From NCBI RefSeq assembly GCF_000332455.1, contig NZ_AOGY02000012.1, positions 1-48,454 of the forward strand: DNA of 48,454 nt, read 5' to 3'. The notes beneath the pieces were generated by a model. That model worked only from the letters and a program-made list of their open reading frames with translations, had not been told where the DNA came from and did not search any database. Every line of letters begins with the position of its first letter. The first letter of the stretch is position 1. The position numbers and the translations under genes are program-made. The stretch is from Leptospira vanthielii serovar Holland str. Waz Holland = ATCC 700522. Its GTDB lineage: Bacteria > Spirochaetota > Leptospiria > Leptospirales > Leptospiraceae. Below are positions 1 through 7,786 of this stretch, piece by piece.

Positions 1-46
1 GGCACATCGGTAACACTTTAGATCACTCACATGGGTTACACTTTTA

Positions 47-1219
47 CTAGTCAATTCTATACAATAGCCTCTGGTATTTCAACACTTTACTCGTATACAA
101 ATCCAAAATTCCAAGAATTGCATCCGCAAAGTAAAGACGACAATGCCGATCAGATATCTCTTCAAAGCCAACTACCTCTCCAATGAAAGGATTCCCAAAG
201 AACACTCGATGGGGCCCGTACTGCGCAAAAACCACTTTCATGGACTTTATCGGTAACAATATGTGTGGGATAAGCTACCTCTAGAATCTTTTTTGGGAAT
301 GTCCTTTTCGAAGATTTATAAACTTTTGCAGGTGTCAGAAAACCCAAATACGTGGCGTCTTACCTTATTAAATTCTTCACGGAATGAATCAAAGGCGGTC
401 TGTTGTGCATCCAAACTAGATCTTGGGGTAATGCAGTTTCTTCTTTGAGTGTTCTGTGCATTCTCTCATGACGACCGTTCTGAGATGGTTTCCCTGGTTC
501 AATGCGTTCCGGTCGGATCCCTATTTCAACCACCATATAGAAAGACTAGTTAAGCCGCCAATGGCCTTACTTGCAAAAGGTATCCATTATCTGATTTGTT
601 GCCTGTGGTAGTCCATATTCTTTAAAAACCCTTTCAAATACCGCTTTTGTTTGCTCTGCATTCGTTTTATTCAGGATTTCACATGCTAGAAGGTAGCGAC
701 TATATGCATCTGTAATTGTTAGTGGATCGCAGCGATTGCCATTTCCTACTGTAAAATGGCCTTTAAAATCAACACACCATACATCATTGGGAGCGACTAC
801 ATTGGAAAAAGGAAATAGAGACTGTGGAACTCTTGGTCTTTTTTTCTTAGGTTGACTAGGCCTTTTTTGCGAAGAATGTTTCCAATTGTAGTTTCACTTG
901 GAATCTGTTTCATGCGATGAAACTTTGCTTTGAGTATGGGACGGAGTTTTTTGGGACCCCAAGATGGATGGTCTTCACGTAAAGATACAATTAGGTGAAC
1001 GATTTTCTCAGGAGTTTCATTGGACTGAGTGATTCTTTTTCTAGATTTATCTTTGAGTCCGTCGATACCTTCCGACTCATAATTCTTTAGATATTTATAG
1101 CCAGTCTTTCTCGATATATTAAAGTCTCGGCAAAGATCGGCAAAACACCACTGACCACTTTTAACAGCTGCTATGAACTTGATTCTTTCTTCTATCACTT
1201 TGGTTTCCTTCCAAGGCAT
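47..1219 (-). pseudogene. IS481-family DDE transposase, frame-broken
   Basis: The start codon is at 1219 and the first 126 or so residues are open. They hold a helix-turn-helix (CRDFNISRKTGYKYLKNY) and the GPKKLRPIL stretch typical of the IS481/IS3 integrase group. The rve core follows in other frames: the first catalytic Asp in VCVDFKGHF-like sequence, the DNGSPFAS motif, and the Glu in HERMHRTLKEE. Compared with copy 2, frame is lost near 852 (one A missing in GTCAACC), near 582, 513 and 426, at 348-358 (see the 11-base word) and near 230. Nearly all are one-base differences that the other copy does not share, so the ancestral frame can be rebuilt from the pair. Either the copy is decaying or the consensus here is poor. 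Confidence 0.85.
348..358 (+). repeat. 11-base word ATACGTGGCGT, site A
   Basis: Inside IS copy 1, the flanking CAGAAAACCCAA and CTTACCTTATT are identical in both copies. This copy has ATACGTGGCGT between them, while copy 2 has the 12 bases GCTTCATGTGGT. The copy 2 text, with one T restored, encodes the expected RPHEALGFLTP motif of IS481 transposases; this copy does not. One of four exact occurrences in the window (also 27408, 47850, 48057 as the complement). Confidence 0.9.
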
Positions 1220-1358
1220 CGGATTGTCCTCCGATACACAATGTAGGTGTTACCCATGTGAGTTGTCTCTTTTGTTACCTATCTGACCTCCTCATACCGG
1301 AGGTGTCTCCATACTCGAAAGCGGTCTTCCACAAGTTTTACCGCTTATATACATCACC

Positions 1359-1378
1359 TGGAATTCAAATGAATTCCA
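1359..1378. promoter_or_regulatory. Perfect 8-bp inverted repeat, possible operator
   Basis: TGGAATTC, a 4-base spacer AAAT, then GAATTCCA: a perfect dyad in the 210-bp gap between IS copy 1 and the winged-helix gene at 1510. It lies about 130 bp upstream of that gene. An operator or a small hairpin are both possible; there is no T-run to make it a terminator. That the downstream regulator binds it is inference. Confidence 0.4.
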
Positions 1379-1382
1379 AATA

Positions 1383-1402
1383 GGACGTTCGTAGGAACTT
1401 CC
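1383..1402. promoter_or_regulatory. Second inverted repeat with the same geometry
   Basis: GGACGTTC, spacer GTAG, GAACTTCC: 8-bp arms with one mismatch and a 4-base spacer, the same geometry as the dyad at 1359-1378. The two centres are 24 bp apart, near two helical turns, as for paired operator sites. The arm sequences of the two dyads differ, so a common binding protein is uncertain. Confidence 0.35.
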
Positions 1403-1509
1403 CAGTTTTTAGTCGCAGCACCGAAGGTTTATCTTTCTGTTGTTGCGAATTCAAAGAAAGAAAACTTTTTTTGAAAGCCGAAGGCTTGTGTTGGGCACAA
1501 GGGGTCGTT

Positions 1510-2091
1510 ATGAATGAATCAAAAAGAACGGGTGTTTGGGTCGCCCAGTGGATGGAAGATTTGGGTCTTACGCCAAATCAGACTAAGTTGTATGCAGAGA
1601 TAGTTTCTTTGCATACCAAGGGAGGATGTTTTGCTTCGAATGAATATTTGGCTGCTGTATTACGATTAAAACGAGATACAGTATCGCGTTTGGTTTCACA
1701 ATTAAAAAAGAAAGGGCTTTTGAAACAAACTGGATTTGATGGAAGGAAACGTTATCTAAAACCGGTGGTACCGGCAGTTGAGTCTGGTTCGGATTCCAGT
1801 CCTAAAAAGGATTTTTCTTCTGGCGTGCCAGTGACACGCCGAATTGGAATCACATCCAAGTCTGAGTCTTGTGCGAATCCGAAGCCTTCTCTTAAATACG
1901 AATTACATACAAATATACAAAAGAATATATTGGAAAAAGATAAGGATGCAGATTGGAAAGAGTTTTTGGCTTGGAGCGAAAGACGGCTCTCTTTTTCGAC
2001 AAGTTTTGCTCTTTCGCAAATCCGAGGTCCTGAGGTTTTGACCGGTTCACAACTTTCCTATTGGGAACGTTTTAAGGCGAATCCAAGGTAG
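1510..2091 (+). CDS. Winged helix-turn-helix (HTH_36-like) protein
   Basis: A 193-residue protein. I chose ATG 1510 because AAGGGG lies 5 bases upstream; an in-frame TTG at 1471 would add 13 residues with no ribosome binding site. Residues about 8-85 form a winged helix: a WMEDLGLTPNQTKLYAEIVSL helix, then NEYLAAVLRLKRDTVSRLV as the recognition unit, then a charged wing (KKKGLLKQTGFDGRKRY). This layout is that of HTH_36-type domains found in phage, plasmid and regulatory proteins. The rest is Ser/Lys-rich and probably flexible, ending in a helical tail with two Trp. No effector or enzyme domain is visible. It stands alone, next to IS copy 1 and preceded by two inverted repeats. The target is unknown. 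Confidence 0.65.
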   Translation: MNESKRTGVWVAQWMEDLGLTPNQTKLYAEIVSLHTKGGCFASNEYLAAVLRLKRDTVSRLVSQLKKKGLLKQTGFDGRKRYLKPVVPAVESGSDSSPKKDFSSGVPVTRRIGITSKSESCANPKPSLKYELHTNIQKNILEKDKDADWKEFLAWSERRLSFSTSFALSQIRGPEVLTGSQLSYWERFKANPR

Positions 2092-2144
2092 AGTAACGTT
2101 TGGGATTTATAGATCCTTTGTAACGAGAAAAGAGTCCTTGGATT
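2080..2144. other. Long-range inverted repeat between convergent genes
   Basis: AATCCAAGG at 2080-2088, inside the end of the winged-helix gene, pairs perfectly with CCTTGGATT at 2136-2144. The loop is about 47 bases, and CTTTGT follows. It lies between two convergent genes and could help end transcription, but the large loop and weak T-tract make this a low-confidence terminator. Confidence 0.25.
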
Positions 2145-2154
2145 CTTTGTAGAT

Positions 2155-2601
2155 TCATTTAACATGGGTTAGGTCTTGTTGGAATTGGTTTCTACCACCT
2201 GGGTATTCGATAATATAGAGGCATTGGCAGGTTTCCCAAGCGGGGCTTGTGAAAAAATAGCCAATATCTTCAGGCTGGCAGGAGTCTTGTTTTGGTTTGA
2301 TTTTGTGAGCAGAAATAAGCCGACCTAAGTCCTTGGTCTCTACTTCATCTAGTTGGATGGATTCTTGTTCGAGGAGGATGGAGGTCAGTTTTGGGGAAGT
2401 GGAGAGGAGATTTGTTGCATTGACGCAAGTGCTCCTTCGCATTGCTAAACTGCCGGATTCAATGGCTTGTACACTTGCTTTTGCGGAAACGGCAGCATAA
2501 AAAACTTCGGTGCCATCCTTTGTTTTCCATTCGGACTTCCATGGCATATAACTTTGGCAGGTGATAAGAAGTAAGAGAAGGAAGGGAATTAGATATTTCA
2601 T
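2155..2601 (-). CDS. Small lipoprotein of unknown function
   Basis: A 148-residue protein starting at an ATG. The N-terminus MKYLIPFLLLLLITCQSY is a short lipoprotein signal peptide with a lipobox-like LLITC, so Cys15 would be lipidated and the protein membrane-anchored. The mature part is mostly polar, with four further Cys (in STCVN, DSCQP and TCQC) that could form disulfides outside the cytoplasm. I recognise no domain. It is convergent with the winged-helix gene and divergent from the hydrolase at 2715, so it is probably transcribed alone. Confidence 0.7.
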   Translation of the reverse strand: MKYLIPFLLLLLITCQSYMPWKSEWKTKDGTEVFYAAVSAKASVQAIESGSLAMRRSTCVNATNLLSTSPKLTSILLEQESIQLDEVETKDLGRLISAHKIKPKQDSCQPEDIGYFFTSPAWETCQCLYIIEYPGGRNQFQQDLTHVK

Positions 2602-2714
2602 AATTGAATCCTAAGTTCTTTTTTTGCTTTGTCAATTGATGTTGTAATTGATTCGAATCGTCCAGGATAATTTATTGAAAATTATCCCAATTCAGTCAAC
2701 GTTGGGGATAGCTT

Positions 2715-3680
2715 ATGAGCCTCTTTAAACCTTTACCCATTCTTTCTGGTGCCATGGTTCAGTCATTTATGGCTTCGTTTAAATCTAAATCAGACAAACG
2801 ATACGGACATTCCGTTGTTGGTGAGTGGAAGTCGGTAAAGGCAAAAGACGGCACAACACTGCTTGCACGTGTTCATGAAGTACCTCAACCGAAAGGACTC
2901 GTTGTATTGGTGCATGGATGGGAAGGAAGCATTCATTCCAGTTATATTGTTCGAACCACAAGATTTTTTTTGAAAAAAGGATTTTCTGTTTATAGGCTGA
3001 ATTTGCGAGACCATGGAGATACTCATCATCTTAACGAAGGAATCTTTAACGGTAGTTTACTTCCTGAGACTTATGAAGCCGTGAGAGAACTCGTAAAAAC
3101 TTTTGGTTCTAAGGGTCCAGTCTATTTGGCGGGATTTTCGTTGGGTGGGAACTTTGTTTTGCGGATGGCAGCTCGCCATTCCCTATCAAAAGTGGCAGAC
3201 CAAATCCCTGGATTGAAACATTGTTTTGCATTTAGCCCGGCTTTGGATCCGAAAAGAGCCACTATAAAAATGGATGAACACCCTTTTTTGCGGAAGTATT
3301 TTTTGAATTCATGGAAAACATCTCTCGTGAAAAAAGCACATTTATTTCCTCATTTATATTCCTTTCATGATTTGGATGATTACCAATCGGTGATGCATTT
3401 AACGGAAAAAATGGTGAGAGAGTTCTCTCATTTTGCATCGGTGGATGAATATTTTGATTCTTATACTTTGAACGATTTATTTTTTAAGTCTGTTCGAATT
3501 CCAACAACCATTCTAACTTCCATGGATGATCCAGTCATTCCTTGGAAGGAATTTGCAGAGATCCCACCTTCTTCGTATTTAGAAGTTGTGATTGAGTCAA
3601 AAGGTGGACACTGCGGGTTTATTGAGGATTTGAATCGTTCTTCTTATTATTGGAAATTGATGGAAAAAAAGATGGGTTGA
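2715..3680 (+). CDS. Alpha/beta hydrolase, YheT-like
   Basis: A 321-residue protein with a GGGG ribosome binding site upstream of ATG 2715. The alpha/beta hydrolase fold is clear: the oxyanion strand VVLVHGWEGS near residue 60, the nucleophile elbow AGFSLGGN near residue 142, a late acidic residue in TSMDDPVIP, and the catalytic His in GGHCGF near residue 299. GFSLGGN followed by a short cap resembles the YheT/COG0429 group of putative esterases. No signal peptide is evident, so it is probably cytoplasmic. Its substrate cannot be read from sequence. The last 62 bases overlap the 3' end of opgH on the other strand. Confidence 0.8.
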   Translation: MSLFKPLPILSGAMVQSFMASFKSKSDKRYGHSVVGEWKSVKAKDGTTLLARVHEVPQPKGLVVLVHGWEGSIHSSYIVRTTRFFLKKGFSVYRLNLRDHGDTHHLNEGIFNGSLLPETYEAVRELVKTFGSKGPVYLAGFSLGGNFVLRMAARHSLSKVADQIPGLKHCFAFSPALDPKRATIKMDEHPFLRKYFLNSWKTSLVKKAHLFPHLYSFHDLDDYQSVMHLTEKMVREFSHFASVDEYFDSYTLNDLFFKSVRIPTTILTSMDDPVIPWKEFAEIPPSSYLEVVIESKGGHCGFIEDLNRSSYYWKLMEKKMG

Positions 3681-5700
3681 TTTCTTCCCAAATGGTTGTC
3701 CAATACTTTGCCCAATCTGTCTTTTTGGAAGTCCAAAATTTCCAATAGAAGGAATCGAGTGACTCTCTGTTTGATAAGATTTTCAGAAGAGATTTTTTTT
3801 CTAAATGTTCGGGCCCTTGTTTTAATAAAATATTAAGATCTTCTTCTATGGATTTAGGAAGTTTGGATTGGTATAGTTTGTTTCCTTGGAGTTGTTTGTG
3901 CTTATTGTGAAATATTGGGTGCACTAAGGCAAAAAATAATTCGCGACCTTCGAGATAATTATTTTTGTGTGATGTTAACTCCTCTTCTAAGCGACCGATT
4001 AGGGTTGTATTTGGTTTCCAAAAAGAAGGGCTTAGTATTTTGTTTAATGGCTTTTGCTCTTTACCCGTTAGGATCACCAAAGGGATTGAAAAAATCCAAC
4101 CGATCCAAATTGGCATTGTCAGAACAAATAACATTGGGGAGTGAGTGTAACTTATGTAGGCACAGGCGAACCCGAGAATGGTCACTCCAAAAAAGGAAGA
4201 GAGTATGTAGGAGATATTGTATCCTGAGTTGGCATCGCGATTTTGTGGACCCCAAGTAATTCGTTTGTTTAGTAGTATGGAAAAAACAAAGATACTATGG
4301 TAGATCATGTAGATGGGAGCGATTAGGATCGAAAATGCGGTTTCCAGAAGAAAGGCAGGGAATTTTTTTAGAATTTGTAATATAGGAAGGCTTACAAAAC
4401 TAAGTACTCTGGGAAGAAATAACAACAATAAAGATAAATATAGAAGTTTTATATAGAGTGGATCATAAATCTGCGATTTGAAGAATTCATATTCTTCAGG
4501 CAACATGGAATAATTCAAATATTTGTTATCTTCTAAGTAGTTCCACAAACTTAAAATGATGTAACACATCCAGATAGGTGAATTGAGATAGGATAAAATG
4601 CCATTGAGAATATGGATTCGGTTGATAAAAGGGATTTTTTTACCGAATAAAAACCAGAAATGTTGTAAATTTCCTTGGCACCAACGTTGGTCTCGTTTGA
4701 GGACATCGATGATGTTAGGTGGGTTTTCTTCGTAACTTCCCTCTAACTCATAAGCACATAAAACATCAAACCCTGCTTTTCGCATCAATGCTGCTTCAAC
4801 GGTGTCATGGCTTAAAATTTTACCGCCAAGGCCTCCGTATTCGGGAAGGTGTGGTAGTGCACAATGTTCCATAAAGGGTTTCACTCGTAAGATGGCATTG
4901 TGTCCCCAATATCCTGAAGAATTGATTTGCCAAAACCCGGCTCCTTTTAAGAAAAAAGGGCTGAATAGATACGAAGAAAATTCTGTTAATTTCTGGAATA
5001 AGGTAGTGGTGCGAAAAATTTTGGTGCTGGATTGGATGATGCCAGCCGACGTATTTTTCTCCATATTTGCAATGAGTTGGATGATCAGTTCTCCAGAGAC
5101 AAGGCTATCGGCATCGAGAATGATCATGTATTTATATTTTTTCCCCCACCTTCTGCAAAAATCTGCGATATTCCCACTCTTTCCGTTGAGGTTACTTTTT
5201 CGCCGGCGGTAGTGGAAGGTATGGAAGTTTTTTGTCGATTCACATAATTCTATGTAGGCGGCTTCTTCTTTGATCCATTTTTCTGGTGTTCTTGTGTCAC
5301 TTAGAATGAAAAAATCTAGTTTTGGCAGTTTGTGAATTTTTTCTACTGACTCGTAAATAACTTTGATTCTAGAAAATATTGAAATTTCGTTTTCTTCATA
5401 CACTGGCATTACAACAGCGACATGGAGGGATTCGAGTAACGGAAAATCTAAGTTACTTTCTGGAATCTGTTTTGCCTTAAGAAGTGGATCGCCGTTTTTT
5501 TTGAAAGATAGTAAAAATCCAAAAAGGGCAGTGTTTGCCCCATAGGACAACATTGGCAAAAGAAAAATCAATGTTATGAATTGGTAGTATTCAGTGATTT
5601 CAATCCCACGAAAAGAAATGATTTCAATAAACAAACTAAAACCCCAGATGACGGGTGTGATAAAAGTTAGAAAGAATATACTGCGTTGGATATTGATCAT
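3619..5700 (-). CDS. opgH: OpgH-like glucan glucosyltransferase, catalytic and membrane part
   Basis: A 693-residue polytopic glycosyltransferase that, by family, polymerises UDP-glucose into the beta-glucan backbone of osmoregulated periplasmic glucans and exports it across the inner membrane. Two membrane segments (residues about 7-30 and 38-65) precede the GT2 domain: AVVMPVYEE near 95, FFILSDT near 130, the metal-binding DAD near 197, SHDTVEAALMR near 298 and the QRW acceptor motif near 339. Further membrane segments follow. E. coli OpgH is about 850 residues; the roughly 140-residue cytoplasmic N-terminus and its membrane helix are missing here but seem to be encoded by the preceding gene, joined by an ATGA overlap. 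The 3' end overlaps the convergent hydrolase by 62 bp. Confidence 0.9.
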   Translation of the reverse strand: MINIQRSIFFLTFITPVIWGFSLFIEIISFRGIEITEYYQFITLIFLLPMLSYGANTALFGFLLSFKKNGDPLLKAKQIPESNLDFPLLESLHVAVVMPVYEENEISIFSRIKVIYESVEKIHKLPKLDFFILSDTRTPEKWIKEEAAYIELCESTKNFHTFHYRRRKSNLNGKSGNIADFCRRWGKKYKYMIILDADSLVSGELIIQLIANMEKNTSAGIIQSSTKIFRTTTLFQKLTEFSSYLFSPFFLKGAGFWQINSSGYWGHNAILRVKPFMEHCALPHLPEYGGLGGKILSHDTVEAALMRKAGFDVLCAYELEGSYEENPPNIIDVLKRDQRWCQGNLQHFWFLFGKKIPFINRIHILNGILSYLNSPIWMCYIILSLWNYLEDNKYLNYSMLPEEYEFFKSQIYDPLYIKLLYLSLLLLFLPRVLSFVSLPILQILKKFPAFLLETAFSILIAPIYMIYHSIFVFSILLNKRITWGPQNRDANSGYNISYILSSFFGVTILGFACAYISYTHSPMLFVLTMPIWIGWIFSIPLVILTGKEQKPLNKILSPSFWKPNTTLIGRLEEELTSHKNNYLEGRELFFALVHPIFHNKHKQLQGNKLYQSKLPKSIEEDLNILLKQGPEHLEKKSLLKILSNRESLDSFYWKFWTSKKTDWAKYWTTIWEEINPSFFPSISNNKKNDSNPQ

Positions 5701-6086
5701 AACAACCTAAAAATAATTAAGTAATAGAGAAGGCTCCAAAGGAAGATAGAGGCAATGATAAATAGTGGTTTTAAAGATCCAATAATGGATTGTTTTTTTC
5801 TTTTTGTGTCTCGTTTCCATTCAGCAGACTGTGGAATCATGGATCCGAATTGCCAAGACCTATCGGCAATTGGTAACAGCTGAGCTGGTTCTATTTTTTT
5901 GTTTTGTAAATAACTCTGCCAAAGTTTCCAATCAGATGGGAAATTTAGATCCAGATGTGTGGATTTAAAAAAATCATTTAAAATTTCTGCGATTTTATAT
6001 TCGTTATGGATCCCACTTAAAATTAAATAGGAACGGATCCTCTCGCTAAACTCGTTTAGGTATTCCATGTTATTTGGATAGGCCAT
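5697..6086 (-). CDS. Small membrane protein between opgG and opgH, possible detached OpgH N-terminus
   Basis: About 129 residues. The start is uncertain: ATG 6086 has a GGA 8 bases upstream and overlaps the opgG stop by 17 bp; ATG 6068 and TTG 6131 are alternatives. The first 85 residues are soluble and helical. Then come FGSMIPQ, a basic stretch (KRDTKRKKQ) and one hydrophobic helix (PLFIIASIFLWSLLYYLIIF) at the C-terminus. In E. coli OpgH the cytoplasmic N-terminal domain also has a SMFP motif ahead of a basic stretch and the first membrane helix. The four-base ATGA overlap with opgH implies translational coupling. I infer that this is the OpgH N-terminal domain as a separate polypeptide; homology was not tested. 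Confidence 0.65.
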   Translation of the reverse strand: MAYPNNMEYLNEFSERIRSYLILSGIHNEYKIAEILNDFFKSTHLDLNFPSDWKLWQSYLQNKKIEPAQLLPIADRSWQFGSMIPQSAEWKRDTKRKKQSIIGSLKPLFIIASIFLWSLLYYLIIFRLL

Positions 6087-7644
6087 CTCGGTAGATCCAT
6101 GTTTCAGTAATTCTTTGATTTTGATTTTCAAGGAAAATAGACCAATCTGATTCGTTTATAGATGAGGGATACCAGATTTGTAAACGCCACTGGTCTAACT
6201 CTGATATTTTTTCAATTTTATAGCGAATTTGTTCGGGAGGGATTGTACTGTTTTTGATGATTGCTTTGAGTATAGTTTTCCGATCCAACGATTTTAGATA
6301 ATCACCAGTAAAGTATAATGTGAATACTTTTTCCTTTGGAAAGAGTGGATCTACTCCTCTGTAAAACGCAGATGCTTTCCCAAGTGTATGGTGTTTGGGA
6401 GACTTTTCTGTATAATGGAGTGTGTATCGGAATTCATAACCTTCATTTAAATTAGGTGGAATGGCTGGTTCCCAAAAAGTAGTAATATTGTCATCAGAGT
6501 CTAAATTTGTTGTGAATTCGAGTAAATACAAATTCCCTTTGCCCCAATCACCTTTTGGTTCTACCCAAACACTTGGCCTTAAGTGGTATTTGAGTTTTTC
6601 ATCTTGGTAACTTTTGAACTTACGATCTCTTTGGATAAGTCCATATCCTAATGGCGAATCTAATGAAATTCTTGTTAGTTGGGTCTTTTTGGGATTGATG
6701 AGTGGCCTCCACTCCCAATCCCCAGATTTGTTTTGAGTGAGTAGGCCATCGGAGTCATGAACTTCGGGATGGATGTTTCCTAAAATGGGATTGTCGGATT
6801 CTCCATATAAATACATGGAAGTGACGGGAGCAAAACCCAGGCGTTTGATTTTTTTGCGTAGATAGATTTTTGCTTGTACATCAATCGTTGTGACCTCGCC
6901 AGGTTTTACAATGAATTCATAGGAACCAACCACAGATTCGCTATTCATGATGGCATAAATGGTAATGGTGGTGTCGGTTTTTTGAGGTCGTTTGATGTAG
7001 AAACTTTCAAAGATAGGAAATTCTTCTTTGTCTTTGGGGCCTGTGTTGATAGCAAGTCCTCTTGCTGATAATCCATAGACCTGATCTTTGGAAATAACCC
7101 TGAAATAAGAGGATCCTTGAAAGACCAAAAATTCTTCTAGAGCCTCTTTTTGATTGATCGGGTAATGAACGCGGAAGCCAGTATAGTGAAGTTTTTTGGT
7201 TAGTTCTGTGAAAGAGTCTGTGAGTGGTAAGTCGCCAAAATTAAAACGAGAGGCATCGTAAGGAATTTCAACAGGTTTTTCATTAATTACTTCGTAAATC
7301 TGAATTCCGTTGCTATAGATATGGCCTGGATGAAAGAAGTGAAGTTGGTAGGGAAGGGCCAAATTTTTCCATATTGCTACATCTGGTTTGTATTCTATCT
7401 GTCTATAATCGTCATAACTGATTCCATCTAACCCAGGAATTTTAAATTCCGGAGTCGGAGAAAATTTAGACTTTAATTTTTGTTTTGCAATCAAATCGGC
7501 ACTGTGAAAGTCGAAAACTTCGGTGGGAGTTGATATGGCCATCAAAGTGGCTATTTTGTTTAGGGTCAGATCGTTTTTTCGGATGATGATGATGACACAC
7601 AATACCAAGGCAATGAGTGCAAGATATATGTTCAGTTTCTTCAT
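6070..7644 (-). CDS. opgG: OpgG-like periplasmic glucan biosynthesis protein
   Basis: A 524-residue protein starting at ATG 7644. Residues 1-22 form a signal peptide or signal anchor (LNIYLALIALVLCVIIIIRK), which places the rest in the periplasm. The OpgG/MdoG fold is recognisable from IPGLDGISYDDYRQIEY near residue 70, LPYQLHFFHPGHIY, GFRVHYPIN, EFLVFQGSSYFR, YGLSARGLAINTG and EEFPIFESFYI. The family acts with OpgH in glucan backbone synthesis or branching. It is the first gene of a three-gene minus-strand operon, in the usual G-then-H order. It is divergent from the lipoprotein gene at 7787 across a 142-bp gap. Length matches the family (about 510 residues). Confidence 0.92.
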   Translation of the reverse strand: MKKLNIYLALIALVLCVIIIIRKNDLTLNKIATLMAISTPTEVFDFHSADLIAKQKLKSKFSPTPEFKIPGLDGISYDDYRQIEYKPDVAIWKNLALPYQLHFFHPGHIYSNGIQIYEVINEKPVEIPYDASRFNFGDLPLTDSFTELTKKLHYTGFRVHYPINQKEALEEFLVFQGSSYFRVISKDQVYGLSARGLAINTGPKDKEEFPIFESFYIKRPQKTDTTITIYAIMNSESVVGSYEFIVKPGEVTTIDVQAKIYLRKKIKRLGFAPVTSMYLYGESDNPILGNIHPEVHDSDGLLTQNKSGDWEWRPLINPKKTQLTRISLDSPLGYGLIQRDRKFKSYQDEKLKYHLRPSVWVEPKGDWGKGNLYLLEFTTNLDSDDNITTFWEPAIPPNLNEGYEFRYTLHYTEKSPKHHTLGKASAFYRGVDPLFPKEKVFTLYFTGDYLKSLDRKTILKAIIKNSTIPPEQIRYKIEKISELDQWRLQIWYPSSINESDWSIFLENQNQRITETWIYRDGLSK

Positions 7645-7786
7645 AGGTGTAATGATTATTATTGAATCTATAGGGTCACGTAAATAATCTAATGTGGCGT
7701 TTTTGCCTCACTAAACATGGATTAAGCAAGATGGTTCAATTTTTATATTGCATATTTCAAACGTTTCTATAGCCTTCCCTCATCTT

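Larger units (their letters stand above)
1..1298 (-). mobile_element. IS481-type insertion sequence, copy 1 (left tip cut by window edge)
   Basis: This element is nearly identical to the one at 26624-27932, and the two match up to the CTCATACC that ends at 1298. Its ends form an imperfect inverted repeat. The left end reads GGTAACA followed shortly by ACTCACATGGGT, and the same words appear in reverse complement near 1240-1280. By comparison with copy 2 about 8 bases of the left tip lie outside the window, so no target duplication can be checked. It carries one transposase gene on the minus strand, broken by several small indels, so this copy is probably not autonomous as sequenced. Family assignment rests on the transposase sequence, not on a database search. 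Confidence 0.85.

Noticed and set aside
797..880. A7G slippery heptamer in both IS copies, suggesting a programmed -1 frameshift in the transposase
   Set aside because: In copy 1 a -1 shift there would restore the frame, but copy 2 shows GTCAAACC where copy 1 has GTCAACC. One lost A just upstream explains the break without any programmed shift.
4802..5212. 136-codon open frame antisense to opgH
   Set aside because: Overlaps the conserved catalytic region of opgH; no domain of its own.
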